Part shown: in pieces, positions 8,168-15,834 of the stretch
Position numbering within the stretch: position 1 is the first letter of the stretch
How the letters are laid out: each line of letters opens with the position of its first letter
Assembly (NCBI GenBank): GCA_023489375.1
Contig: JAMDCX010000042.1
Coordinates: 1-22,845, forward strand
Source of the DNA: Planctomycetota bacterium
Lineage (GTDB): Bacteria; Planctomycetota; Phycisphaerae; WQYP01
Reading direction: 5' to 3'
Length of the DNA: 22,845 nucleotides
Made by a program: the position numbers and the translations under genes
Notes under the pieces: model-generated
Databases searched by the model: none
The model's input: only the letters and a program-made list of their open reading frames with translations
What the model was told of the DNA's origin: nothing

Positions 8168-8884
8168 ATGAGTTCAAACGTAAAAGCTTTGTCACGCCAA
8201 GTTCACACGGTGGTGAACCATAGGCGGATATTTACCGTTCTGGCCACATTAACAGCAACTTTAGCGGCAACAGCGGGTATTTTATTGCTTCTGGAAGGAC
8301 AACCGGTAACCAGTGCGGGACCCTATCTTTTGAATTTATCGAATGTCCGGCAAAATTGGAGTTCTTTGATTCAGCCGGCTGTGGAATTGCAAAATAGGCG
8401 GTGGAACTATATCATTGTGTACCAATCCGGGAAGTTGTCCGGCAATGCCGCCGCAATCTCGGAAGGCAAAGATATAGGAGGACTAATCAAGCCCCTGGGT
8501 GCGGGTAACATGATACAAGGTGCCGAATTTCATTTTGTGGTGGATAATGCAAATAATGAAATTGGTAAACCGGATGGCTATGTACAGCAAGGTTTGGCAT
8601 GGCGGGAACAATTATCTTCAGCCCCCTATTTTTCCTGGCCTTATATAAGTCCTCATCATCAGATCGCTTATGCCAATGCCGTGGGTGTATGTGTTATCGG
8701 GGATATTAATCGCGCTAATTATTCATCATACCAGGTACATTCCTTGTTGGCGCTGGTTAGAACACTACAACGTCGACTGAACATACCTGATTCCTGTGTC
8801 AAGTTCCAATGGGAAATTCAGGGACGGCCTACCGCCCGCGAGCGGGCCTTCAGCCGGGAATTTCACCACTTGCTGCGGCACTAA
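8168..8884 (+). CDS. Membrane-anchored amidase_2/PGRP-fold protein lacking the zinc site
   Basis: 238 residues. A single hydrophobic segment (about 21-42) anchors an extracytoplasmic domain. From residue 78 the pattern follows N-acetylmuramoyl-L-alanine amidases of the amidase_2 fold: RRWNYIIVYQSGKLSGNAAA, EFHFVVDN, GKPDGYVQQGLAWREQL, AVGVCVIGDIN and GRPTARERAF. However, the residues that should bind zinc or catalyse are different: the HH of IVIHHS is Y85-Q86, the Tyr of GYHF is F121, the His of GHRE is Q214, and the Cys of TxCPG is R224. If this alignment is right the protein cannot cleave the amide bond and may only bind peptidoglycan or a partner. The start ATG at 8168 has no strong ribosome binding site. 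It precedes the kinase gene by 137 bp with a large hairpin between. The fold call is fairly firm; inactivity is inference. Confidence 0.75.
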   Translation: MSSNVKALSRQVHTVVNHRRIFTVLATLTATLAATAGILLLLEGQPVTSAGPYLLNLSNVRQNWSSLIQPAVELQNRRWNYIIVYQSGKLSGNAAAISEGKDIGGLIKPLGAGNMIQGAEFHFVVDNANNEIGKPDGYVQQGLAWREQLSSAPYFSWPYISPHHQIAYANAVGVCVIGDINRANYSSYQVHSLLALVRTLQRRLNIPDSCVKFQWEIQGRPTARERAFSREFHHLLRH

Positions 8885-8921
8885 GATCAACTCCCCGCGC
8901 ATATCAATTTACGGCTCGAAC

Positions 8922-8996
8922 ATGCCGCAAAAACCGTATTATTATAACCACCGCCTGCTAATTGTTACGGTTATAAGCGGTTTGTAGTTGCGGCAT
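8922..8996. repeat. Long three-block hairpin between the amidase-fold and kinase genes
   Basis: Three nested inverted pairs are visible: ATGCCGCAA (8922-8930) with TTGCGGCAT (8988-8996), AAACC (8931-8935) with GGTTT (8979-8983), and TTATAACC (8942-8949) with GGTTATAA (8969-8976), around a 19-base loop. All 22 pairs are perfect. No T-run follows, so it is not a simple terminator. It could be a 3' processing structure, a leader structure of the kinase mRNA, or a REP-like repeat. Confidence 0.7.
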
Positions 8997-9021
8997 ATAG
9001 GTTCATAAGCCGCTAGATAAA

Positions 9022-9981
9022 ATGCTAAAACAAGGCTTGGCTCGGGTGATGGAAGTTTTACCCCAAATTCCTGATTTTGAAGTGCTTTCTTGCCTCGGAT
9101 ATGGAGCAAGAAGCACAATTTATGCGGTTTGTGAAATCCGTACGCGGCAAGTTTATGCGCTCAAACGGGTGTTGCGGCGCAGCTCTGAAGATGATCGCTT
9201 TTTAGAACAGGCTGAGCAGGAATATGCCATCAGCAGCCATTTTACTCATCCAGTTTTGCGCAAAAGCCATCGGCTGATCCGCCGCCGGAAATTCCTCGCC
9301 ACCACTGAGTTACATCTGCTTATGGACCTCTTTGATGGCGTAGCTTTGGATACCGAACGCCCGGCCAGCTTGAAATCACTGCTGGAAATATCCTGCCATG
9401 TGGCGGAAGGACTGTCGGCCATGCACAAGATGGGTTATGTTCATGCCGATATTAAACCTAATAATATCATGATTAATCAAAATAATGAGTGCAAAATCAT
9501 TGACTTTGGTCAGAGTTGTGCTATTGGCACAGTCAAAAGCCGTATTCAGGGCACACCGGATTATATTGCGCCGGAACAGGTAGCTTTAGGACCGTTAACG
9601 CCCGCTACGGACATCTTTAATTTTGGAGCCACGTTGTACTGGTGTGTCACGGACCGTCATGTGCCGACCGTCATACCCAGAAAAAAAGCTGGTGCCAGTG
9701 GAGTGGATTCGCGCATACTTATCCCGCCACATGAACTCAATCCACGGATTCCGCCGCAACTATCACGTCTCATTCTCGAATGCGTAGAAAATCGCCCTTC
9801 GGATCGCCCGCCGAGCATGGAAGAAGTTCACGCGCGACTGCAACTGGTGCTGAGTGTAAGCTCCGCGGTATATCTTCAGCGGGCCATTGTCACGCGTGAT
9901 GGACGAGTCTCGGAAGCCGGAGATAGCAGCCCCGGTGGTACCAGTGCTGGTACCGCCGCCGATGCCGATACAGTAACGTAA
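9022..9981 (+). CDS. Serine/threonine protein kinase (Hanks type), cytoplasmic
   Basis: 319 residues, almost all of it one protein kinase domain that phosphorylates protein Ser/Thr with ATP. Landmarks: glycine loop LGYGARSTIYAV (third Gly replaced by Ser), ATP lysine in YALKRV (K48), alpha-C Glu in EQAEQEYAI, catalytic loop HADIKPNNIMI (D143, K145, N148), DFG at 161-163 and GTPDYIAPE in the activation segment. HRD is HAD here, a non-RD kinase, so activation-loop phosphorylation may not be needed. There is no transmembrane helix or sensor domain; the C-terminus ends in a short Gly/Ser/Ala/Asp tail. M10 (9049) is an alternative start, and neither has a strong ribosome binding site. It lies between the amidase-fold gene and a metallophosphoesterase, so a kinase/phosphatase pairing is possible but unproven. 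Confidence 0.93.
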   Translation: MLKQGLARVMEVLPQIPDFEVLSCLGYGARSTIYAVCEIRTRQVYALKRVLRRSSEDDRFLEQAEQEYAISSHFTHPVLRKSHRLIRRRKFLATTELHLLMDLFDGVALDTERPASLKSLLEISCHVAEGLSAMHKMGYVHADIKPNNIMINQNNECKIIDFGQSCAIGTVKSRIQGTPDYIAPEQVALGPLTPATDIFNFGATLYWCVTDRHVPTVIPRKKAGASGVDSRILIPPHELNPRIPPQLSRLILECVENRPSDRPPSMEEVHARLQLVLSVSSAVYLQRAIVTRDGRVSEAGDSSPGGTSAGTAADADTVT

Positions 9982-10148
9982 TATCATGGATTAACAATTG
10001 ATAATCTGTCATTGCGAATTCAATGGTCTGCAGGAGTTTGGCCGATGCTTAATATGGTTATATGCGGATATTTACGGGCATGATTTTTAGCCGAATATTC
10101 AGCGAGTCTAACTAACTTGAGAAATGGGAGCCAAAAGTAAAGGAGTTT

Positions 10149-11000
10149 ATGTCGGCACGTGAAACCATGGAGTATCTCGTCCAAGGGGCGGCTTTAAACC
10201 GGCAGGACCCATTACGCAATGGGCATATACTGCACTTCCCGGCCACTGGTGAATTGGTGGTTGCAGGCGACTTGCACAACCACTGGCGAAATTATGAAAA
10301 AATTAAAACTTTTTCGGCATTGGATTGTTTTCCGGAACGACATGTATTTTTGCAGGAGTTGATTCACGGAGGGGCGCTGGGGCCGGAGGGCGAAGATACC
10401 AGCCTGCAAATGCTTTTGGATGCCATCGACTGGGCTTTTCAATATCCGGGAAGGGTACATTTTCTTTTGGCTAATCATGATCTGGCTCAAATTCAAGCCA
10501 CCCCCATTATGAAGGATGGTTATGACCTGACCGAGCGATTCAACCGGGCCTTTCAAGTGTATTACGGCGGTCGCGCCGCGGAAGTGGCGGCGGCGTATCG
10601 TGAATTTGTGCATAGCATGCCGCTGGCGGGAATTACAATCAGCGGTATATTTTTAAGCCATTCGCTTCCCGGCGATTCGGACCTGCCATCTTTTGACGCC
10701 GGTATCGTGCGCCGGACACTGACTGATGCCGACTATCAGCGTAATGGTTCCGTTTACAAAATGGTTTGGGGACGATCACAAAGTGAACAAACCCTGGCCA
10801 CATTAAGTAAATTCTGGTGGGCGGATGTGTTTATTTGCGGGCATCAGGCGCAAGAAAGCGGATATGGCCGGTTGGGGAAAAACATGCTGATTTTGGATTC
10901 ATCCCACAATCATGGCGTGTTGTTGCCGCTGGTATTAGAGAAGCAGTACACCATGGACGATCTGGTTCAAGCACTGGTTCCACTGGCCGGGGTGGAGTAG
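10149..11000 (+). CDS. Calcineurin-like metallophosphoesterase
   Basis: 283 residues. The dimetal motifs appear in order: GDLHNH (40-45) for GDxH, LLANHD (106-111) for GNHD, H171 in FLSHSLPG, GH (231-232), and SSHNHG (251-256) for the final HxH. The stretch where PPP phosphatases have GDxVDRG is replaced by LIHGGALGPEGEDTS, so the substrate is not clear; protein phosphatase, nucleotide or phosphodiester hydrolysis are all open. AGGAG precedes the ATG by only 3 bases, a tight spacing; M7 (10167) is an alternative. It follows the kinase gene by 167 bp on the same strand and may act on the same targets, which is inference. Confidence 0.88.
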   Translation: MSARETMEYLVQGAALNRQDPLRNGHILHFPATGELVVAGDLHNHWRNYEKIKTFSALDCFPERHVFLQELIHGGALGPEGEDTSLQMLLDAIDWAFQYPGRVHFLLANHDLAQIQATPIMKDGYDLTERFNRAFQVYYGGRAAEVAAAYREFVHSMPLAGITISGIFLSHSLPGDSDLPSFDAGIVRRTLTDADYQRNGSVYKMVWGRSQSEQTLATLSKFWWADVFICGHQAQESGYGRLGKNMLILDSSHNHGVLLPLVLEKQYTMDDLVQALVPLAGVE

Positions 11001-11046
11001 TCAGGAACGATTTTCAATGACCAACGAAATCGGCTAAACTAAGAGC

Positions 11047-11247
11047 ATGGAATTTTCTGTTAATGGTGAAAAATTTCAATTGCCGCAAGGTGCGACCATT
11101 CAGGATTTACTGGAGCACCATAAGCTTCAGCCCGTTCGGGTGGCGGTAGAGCTTAATTATGATATTGTCCCGAAAAAGTCCTATGCCAGTACGGTCCTGA
11201 AAGCGGGCGATAAGGTGGAAATAGTGACGTTTGTCGGAGGGGGCTGA
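11047..11247 (+). CDS. thiS: Thiamine biosynthesis sulfur carrier protein ThiS
   Basis: 66-residue ubiquitin-like sulfur carrier of thiazole synthesis. It opens MEFSVNGEKFQLP, has the internal DLLEHHKL helix and VAVELNYDIVP strand, and ends IVTFVGGG. The C-terminal Gly-Gly is adenylated and converted to a thiocarboxylate that donates sulfur to ThiG. The gene is directly followed by thiG, 13 bases from stop to start, so the two are cotranscribed and probably translationally linked. No good ribosome binding site is visible upstream of its ATG. The activating enzyme ThiF and the glycine/tyrosine enzyme ThiO or ThiH are not in the window. Confidence 0.95.
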   Translation: MEFSVNGEKFQLPQGATIQDLLEHHKLQPVRVAVELNYDIVPKKSYASTVLKAGDKVEIVTFVGGG

Positions 11248-11260
11248 ATCCGGAGGAAAT

Positions 11261-12076
11261 ATGATCTCAACACAACTGAAAATCGGACCTTACGAACTAA
11301 ATTCCCGGCTAATTGTCGGCACAGGAAAATACTCTACGCTGGAAGTCATGCGGGAATGCCATCAAGAAAGCGGGGCGACGGCCGTAACCGTCGCGGTGCG
11401 GCGGGAGCGGCTGGTGGACAAAAATTCCGGGCGAAACATCCTAGATTTTATAGATCCACATAAGTATATACTTCTTCCCAATACCGCCGGCTGCTTTAAC
11501 GCCCAGGAAGCCGTACGCGTGGCCAGACTGGGACGGGAAATGCTCACAGGTTCCGGCTATCGCGGCTCTGATTGGGTGAAATTGGAATGTCTCGGCGATA
11601 CCAAAACTCTTTTACCAGAGCCGGTGGCGACTCTTGAAGCGCTGGAGATTTTAGTCCAGGACGGTTTTCACGTACTGGTGTATTGTTCTGACGATGTCAT
11701 GCTGTGCAAACGAATCAAAAAAGCCGGTGCGGCGGCGGTTATGCCGGCGGGATCCCCCATTGGGTCCGGACAGGGTGTGCTGAATCCAAATGCCATTCGT
11801 ATTATTCTGGAAGAACTTAAGGCTGATGATCCCGCTTATCCCGTCATTGTCGATGCCGGGGTCGGCACGGCCAGTGATGTGTCCGCGGCCATGGAGCTTG
11901 GTGTAGATGGGGTACTGCTCAATACCGCCATTGCCGGCGCGCGCGCACCGGTCAAAATGGCTCGCGCCATGATGCTGGCGACGGAATCGGGCCGTTTAGC
12001 ATACGAAGCCGGTCGCATTGGCCGTAAACTTTATGCCACCGCCAGCAGCCCCTGGGAAGGCCGTATTAATAGCTGA
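11261..12076 (+). CDS. thiG: Thiazole synthase ThiG
   Basis: 271 residues. Condenses 1-deoxy-D-xylulose 5-phosphate, dehydroglycine and ThiS thiocarboxylate sulfur into the thiazole phosphate of thiamine. It is a TIM barrel with LIVGTGKY near the N-terminus, TAVTVAVRRERL, the Schiff-base lysine in DWVKLEC (K107), AAVMPAGSPIGSGQGVLNP and VIVDAGVGTASDVSAAMELGVDGVLLNTAIAGA, which are standard ThiG blocks. The frame is open from 11231, but the ATG at 11261 is preferred because GGAGG (11252-11256) sits 4 bases upstream and ThiG proteins begin close to this point. It ends 27 bp from the convergent peroxiredoxin gene. Confidence 0.97.
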   Translation: MISTQLKIGPYELNSRLIVGTGKYSTLEVMRECHQESGATAVTVAVRRERLVDKNSGRNILDFIDPHKYILLPNTAGCFNAQEAVRVARLGREMLTGSGYRGSDWVKLECLGDTKTLLPEPVATLEALEILVQDGFHVLVYCSDDVMLCKRIKKAGAAAVMPAGSPIGSGQGVLNPNAIRIILEELKADDPAYPVIVDAGVGTASDVSAAMELGVDGVLLNTAIAGARAPVKMARAMMLATESGRLAYEAGRIGRKLYATASSPWEGRINS

Positions 12077-12103
12077 TCCTGCTTGGAGCCGATAGGCCAA
12101 TGG

Positions 12104-12706
12104 TCAAAGATTCTGCCCATGCGCAGCCAGATATTCGGCCACGCCCGCCGTATCCGCTTTCATTCCGGGTTGTCCTGATTTCCAACCGGCCGGGCATACT
12201 TCACCATTTTTTTCATAAAACTGCAAAGCATCGACCATGCGTATAGTTTCATCGATATTGCGTCCCAGGGGCAGATCATTGATCAACTCATGCCGCACGA
12301 TTCCGGCCATGTCCATAAGAAATGTGCCACGGAGTGCCACCGATTCATCATGCAAGACTCCATAGTTTCGCGCAATGGATTTATTTAAATCCGCCACCAT
12401 GGGAAAACGCAGATTGCCGACACCACCGTCCTTCACCGCGGTACGTTTCCATGCGAGGTGGGTGTATTGCGAATCAACACTCACCGCTATAACTTTGGTG
12501 TTACGCTTGCCGAAATCTTCTAAGCGATGGTCAAAGGCCAATATTTCGGATGGGCAGACAAAAGTGAAATCCAATGGATAGAAAAATACCACGCCATAAG
12601 AACCTTCAAGATAGGAACGTAAATGGAACTGTTCACTGATGGAATTATCCGGCATGACGGCGGGGGCCACAAAATCCGGCGCGATTTTTCCGATGAGAAC
12701 GGGCAT
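12104..12706 (-). CDS. ahpC: Typical 2-Cys peroxiredoxin (AhpC/Prx1 type)
   Basis: 200 residues. Reduces hydrogen peroxide and organic peroxides through a cysteine thiol in the cytosol. The peroxidatic Cys is C51 in DFTFVCPSE and the resolving Cys is C171 in EVCPAGW, near the C-terminus as in typical 2-Cys enzymes; the GLGGxF-like segment is absent but the helix with NGEVCPAGWKSG is complete. The start ATG at 12706 has an AAGGAGT ribosome binding site 7 bases upstream. No ahpF or oxyR neighbour is present, so thioredoxin is the likely reductant. The symbol denotes family only; tsa/prx names would be equally fair. Confidence 0.95.
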   Translation of the reverse strand: MPVLIGKIAPDFVAPAVMPDNSISEQFHLRSYLEGSYGVVFFYPLDFTFVCPSEILAFDHRLEDFGKRNTKVIAVSVDSQYTHLAWKRTAVKDGGVGNLRFPMVADLNKSIARNYGVLHDESVALRGTFLMDMAGIVRHELINDLPLGRNIDETIRMVDALQFYEKNGEVCPAGWKSGQPGMKADTAGVAEYLAAHGQNL

Positions 12707-13165
12707 TGAAAATACTCCTTATAATTACAAACAACCTATAGCCAACAAAATCCATTTTAATTATGGCGATACTCTGTCTGGTTGCAAGCATCGCAACCGG
12801 ATTGCGGCAAGGCCAGAGTATAGCCTCACTTTTTTGCCAGAGATATTCCAGCAGGCAGCGTACATGGAATATGGTAATGTTTTCGTGCCAAAGTCAGCAC
12901 AAGGCATAACGGTGAAGAGGTCCTCATTATTATAAGATCAGCAAATATGCCATCCCACAGGTATTTCTACCCGGTTTAGGGGGTTCTGCCCCGTCCACAT
13001 ATTGATGCATCAATGAATCAAACCGCTGCGGCATCAGCAAATGTATGGTCTATCATTGGCCGGAAAGAAATACCGACTTACAACAATTGCCGGCATTATT
13101 GCCGTGCGGCAGGGTTTCGGATATACCGTTGCGCTGGAATATAAAGCTCAACGAAAGGATTCGCT
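12707..13165. other. Divergent intergenic region between peroxiredoxin and kdsB
   Basis: 459 bases without a gene. It contains a nested inverted repeat: ATACTCTG (12769-12776) with CAGAGTAT (12814-12821), enclosing GGTTGC (12780-12785) / GCAACC (12793-12798). There is also a perfect 14-bp palindrome ATTGATGCATCAAT (13001-13014), a candidate operator, and a short GGGG/CCCC stem (12980-12992). Both promoters must lie here, but I cannot assign clear boxes. Confidence 0.6.
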
Positions 13166-13930
13166 TTGTCCAGTTTAATTGTTATCCCCGCGCGCTATGA
13201 TTCCACCCGCCTGCCCGGCAAGCCATTATTGCGGCAAACCGGCAAATACCTTATTGAACATGTTTATGAAAAAGCATTGCAGGCCAGGCGTGCCACGGCG
13301 GTGGTTGTGGCCACAGATGATCATCGCATCGCGACAGCGGTGCGGGAATTTGACGGACAGGCGGTGATGACCTCGCCCCAACACCGTTCGGGAACCGATC
13401 GTATAGCGGAAGTGGCGGCGATGAAAGAATTTTCTCATTTTAACAAAATTGTTAATGTGCAGGGGGATGAGCCGGAGATTGATCCTGGCCTTATTGACGC
13501 CCTGATCCGGCTTCTGGAAGGCACCGATATACAGATGGCCACTGCCGCCGCTCCCTTTGAAAATGCGGAGGAAATCGCCAATCCGGACATCGTGAAAGTG
13601 GTTGTTGATCAGCGGCGGTTTGCCCTGTATTTTTCACGCAGCGTCATTCCCCATGACCGCGATAATCAGACCGCCGGCGCCGGACCTCTGCTGTTGGCCG
13701 GGTTATACCGGAAGCACCTGGGAATTTACGCCTACCAGAAAACCTTTCTGCAGCACCTCGCCGCCACCGCATCGTGCGATTTGGAAAAACTTGAAAGACT
13801 CGAACAACTGCGGGCCTTGTACCTGGGAGCTAAAATTGTTGTGCATGACATTCCCCAGGCGTATCACGGCATTGACACCCCGGAGGATTATGAAGCCTTT
13901 GTCCGGCGCTATGCCAGCGCGGGAGCATAA
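13166..13930 (+). CDS. kdsB: 3-deoxy-manno-octulosonate cytidylyltransferase
   Basis: 254 residues. Activates Kdo with CTP to give CMP-Kdo for the lipopolysaccharide inner core, in the cytosol. Diagnostic motifs are IPARYDSTRLPGKPLL at the N-terminus, VVATDDHRI, SGTDRIAEV and NVQGDEPEIDP, plus HLGIYAYQ and KLERLEQLRALYLG in the C-terminal half. The start is TTG at 13166; AAGGA lies 7 bases upstream and no in-frame ATG occurs near, so TTG is convincing. pyrG follows 63 bp downstream on the same strand. That pairs the CTP maker with a CTP user. The gene implies a Kdo-containing outer membrane. Confidence 0.96.
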   Translation: MSSLIVIPARYDSTRLPGKPLLRQTGKYLIEHVYEKALQARRATAVVVATDDHRIATAVREFDGQAVMTSPQHRSGTDRIAEVAAMKEFSHFNKIVNVQGDEPEIDPGLIDALIRLLEGTDIQMATAAAPFENAEEIANPDIVKVVVDQRRFALYFSRSVIPHDRDNQTAGAGPLLLAGLYRKHLGIYAYQKTFLQHLAATASCDLEKLERLEQLRALYLGAKIVVHDIPQAYHGIDTPEDYEAFVRRYASAGA

Positions 13931-13993
13931 CTTGGACGGGCATTTTTCTTTCCGGGCATTATCGATTATGTTGATGGTTTCGTGAGGTCCCCG

Positions 13994-15775
13994 ATGAATG
14001 AAGAAATCCAACCTGACTTACTGGCCGCAGTGGGGCATAGTACCCAGGAAACAGAATTTTACACCCCCCTGCCGCCGGGATATGAAAAAGGCCGCACCAA
14101 GTATGTCGTGGTGCTCGGCACCGTGATGAGCGGACTGGGCAAAGGTATTTTCAGTTCCAGCCTGGCTAAAATTCTGAAAGATAAGGGTTTGCGCGTCGCC
14201 CCGATCAAGATGGAAGGCTATCTGAACATTGACTCCGGTACGCTCAATCCATTCCGGCACGGGGAAGTATTTGTACTCGATGACGGCATGGAAACCGACA
14301 TGGACCTGGGTACTTATGAGCGGATGCTGGATGAAAACCTCTCCCGGGCCAATTTCACCACCAGTGGACAGATATTCACACGCATACTGGACCGGGAACG
14401 GCACGGCCAATATCTGGGGCGCGACGTGCAGATGATCCCGCATGTCACCGGCGAAGTGAAATCCATGTTGCGCGAGTTGGCCATCAAATCCCGCGCGGAT
14501 GTGGTATTTGTGGAAGTCGGCGGTACTGTTGGTGATTACGAGAACGGTTATTTCATTGAAGCGGTCCGTGAATTAGCCTATGAAGAGGGCGAAGATGCCG
14601 TTTGTGTGGTCGCTTTAACCTACATCATTGAACCGCAATCCCTCGGAGAGCAAAAATCCAAGGCCGCGCAGCTGGGCCTGCGGCAAGTGATGCAGACGGG
14701 TCTGCAACCGCATATTATTGCCTGCCGCTGTCCAACGCCGGCGACGGAAAAAGTTCGGCAGAAAATTTCCATGTTCAGCAACGTACCGTTGCGCCGCGTA
14801 TTTTCCATGCACGATCTTCCCAGTATTTATCTGGTACCGGAAATGTTGCGCGAAGCCGGTATGGACCGGGAAGTTCTTACGCTGCTGAATCTGCATGAGC
14901 GTGTGAATCAGCGGATGGAAGATATAGCGCGCCGCCGCTGGCAGCACTATGTAGATAAACTCCTGGAACCAACTGATAAAACCGTTACCATAGCGTTAGC
15001 CGGTAAATACGCCTCCCTGCGCGATGCCTATGCCAGTATCGACAAGGCACTGGAACACTGCGGCGTTCATCTAGGCTGCAAAGTCAATATTCAATGGCTG
15101 GACACTACGGAAATCGACGCCCGCAACGTCGCCGATATTCTGCGCGGCAGCCACGGGATTATCGTTCCCGGCGGTTTTGGTTCTCGAGGTGCCGAAGGTA
15201 AAATTGAATGCATCCGCATGGCCCGCGAACGGCATATACCGTATCTGGGAATCTGTCTGGGCTTCCAGATGGCGGTGGTGGAATATGCCCGCAATGTCTG
15301 CAAACTGGAAGGAGCCAATACTACAGAGTTTGAGCCGAATTGCCGCCACCCCGTTATTGATATTCTGCCCGAACAGAAAAAGATTGAAGGCCTGGGCGGC
15401 AATATGCGGCTGGGGGGTAAAGATGTGATTCTGCAACCTGGCAGCGGGATTTTCACCCTCTATGGCAACGTGGAACAAGTGCGTCTGCGGTTTCGCCACC
15501 GTTACGAAGTCGAACCACGCTACATTGAAACACTGACCAGACATGGGCTGCTTTTCAGCGGACACGCCCCTAATCAACCCATCATGCAAATGCTCGAACT
15601 GCCGCCGGAGGTTCATCCCTATTTCTTTGCCACGCAGGCCCATCCCTGTCTCACCAGCCGGCCGCTGAATCCCGACGCGATGTTTTTAGGGTTGGTACGG
15701 GCGGCCTTGCATCGGGCTTATCCGCAACGGGAGTTGCCCGCGATAGTCGGCAAGCCCGGAAATTCCGTATCATAA
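13994..15775 (+). CDS. pyrG: CTP synthase, diverged form with altered glutaminase triad
   Basis: 593 residues. Makes CTP from UTP, ATP and glutamine. N-terminal synthase domain: VLGTVMSGLGKGIFSSSLAK (ATP loop), HGEVFVLDDGMETDMDLGTYER and EVGGTVGDYENGYF. C-terminal class I glutamine amidotransferase: PGGFGSRGAEGK, GICLGFQMAVVEYARN with nucleophile C421, EFEPNCRHPVIDILPEQK, and AHPCLTSRPLNP. Two oddities stand out. The normally near-invariant KFDPYINVDPGTMSP block reads KMEGYLNIDSGTLNP. The Glu after the catalytic His in HPE is Cys (C552 after H550). The length exceeds E. coli PyrG by about 50, partly through a 30-residue N-terminal extension. The ATG at 13994 is preferred over GTG 13982 because GAGG lies 6 bases upstream. 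Function is very likely kept; glutamine use may be altered. Confidence 0.95.
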   Translation: MNEEIQPDLLAAVGHSTQETEFYTPLPPGYEKGRTKYVVVLGTVMSGLGKGIFSSSLAKILKDKGLRVAPIKMEGYLNIDSGTLNPFRHGEVFVLDDGMETDMDLGTYERMLDENLSRANFTTSGQIFTRILDRERHGQYLGRDVQMIPHVTGEVKSMLRELAIKSRADVVFVEVGGTVGDYENGYFIEAVRELAYEEGEDAVCVVALTYIIEPQSLGEQKSKAAQLGLRQVMQTGLQPHIIACRCPTPATEKVRQKISMFSNVPLRRVFSMHDLPSIYLVPEMLREAGMDREVLTLLNLHERVNQRMEDIARRRWQHYVDKLLEPTDKTVTIALAGKYASLRDAYASIDKALEHCGVHLGCKVNIQWLDTTEIDARNVADILRGSHGIIVPGGFGSRGAEGKIECIRMARERHIPYLGICLGFQMAVVEYARNVCKLEGANTTEFEPNCRHPVIDILPEQKKIEGLGGNMRLGGKDVILQPGSGIFTLYGNVEQVRLRFRHRYEVEPRYIETLTRHGLLFSGHAPNQPIMQMLELPPEVHPYFFATQAHPCLTSRPLNPDAMFLGLVRAALHRAYPQRELPAIVGKPGNSVS

Positions 15776-15792
15776 AATGTAATGTTTTTGGA

Positions 15793-15806
15793 TTCGGTAA
15801 GCCGAA
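15793..15806 (+). terminator. Weak stem-loop after pyrG
   Basis: TTCGG-TAAG-CCGAA forms a 5-bp stem, followed by the AT-rich AATTATTTT. The stem is short and the U-tract interrupted, so at best it attenuates transcription between pyrG and gmd. Confidence 0.25.
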
Positions 15807-15834
15807 AATTATTTTAACTTATAAATGAGGTCCT

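Noticed and set aside
12769..12821. tRNA-like cloverleaf
   Set aside because: It is only 53 bases, with no T-loop GTTCRA, no D-loop consensus and no anticodon arm of correct size.
13982..13993. GTG at 13982 as the pyrG start
   Set aside because: The ATG at 13994 has GAGG 6 bases upstream, while the GTG has no ribosome binding site and would overlap that motif.
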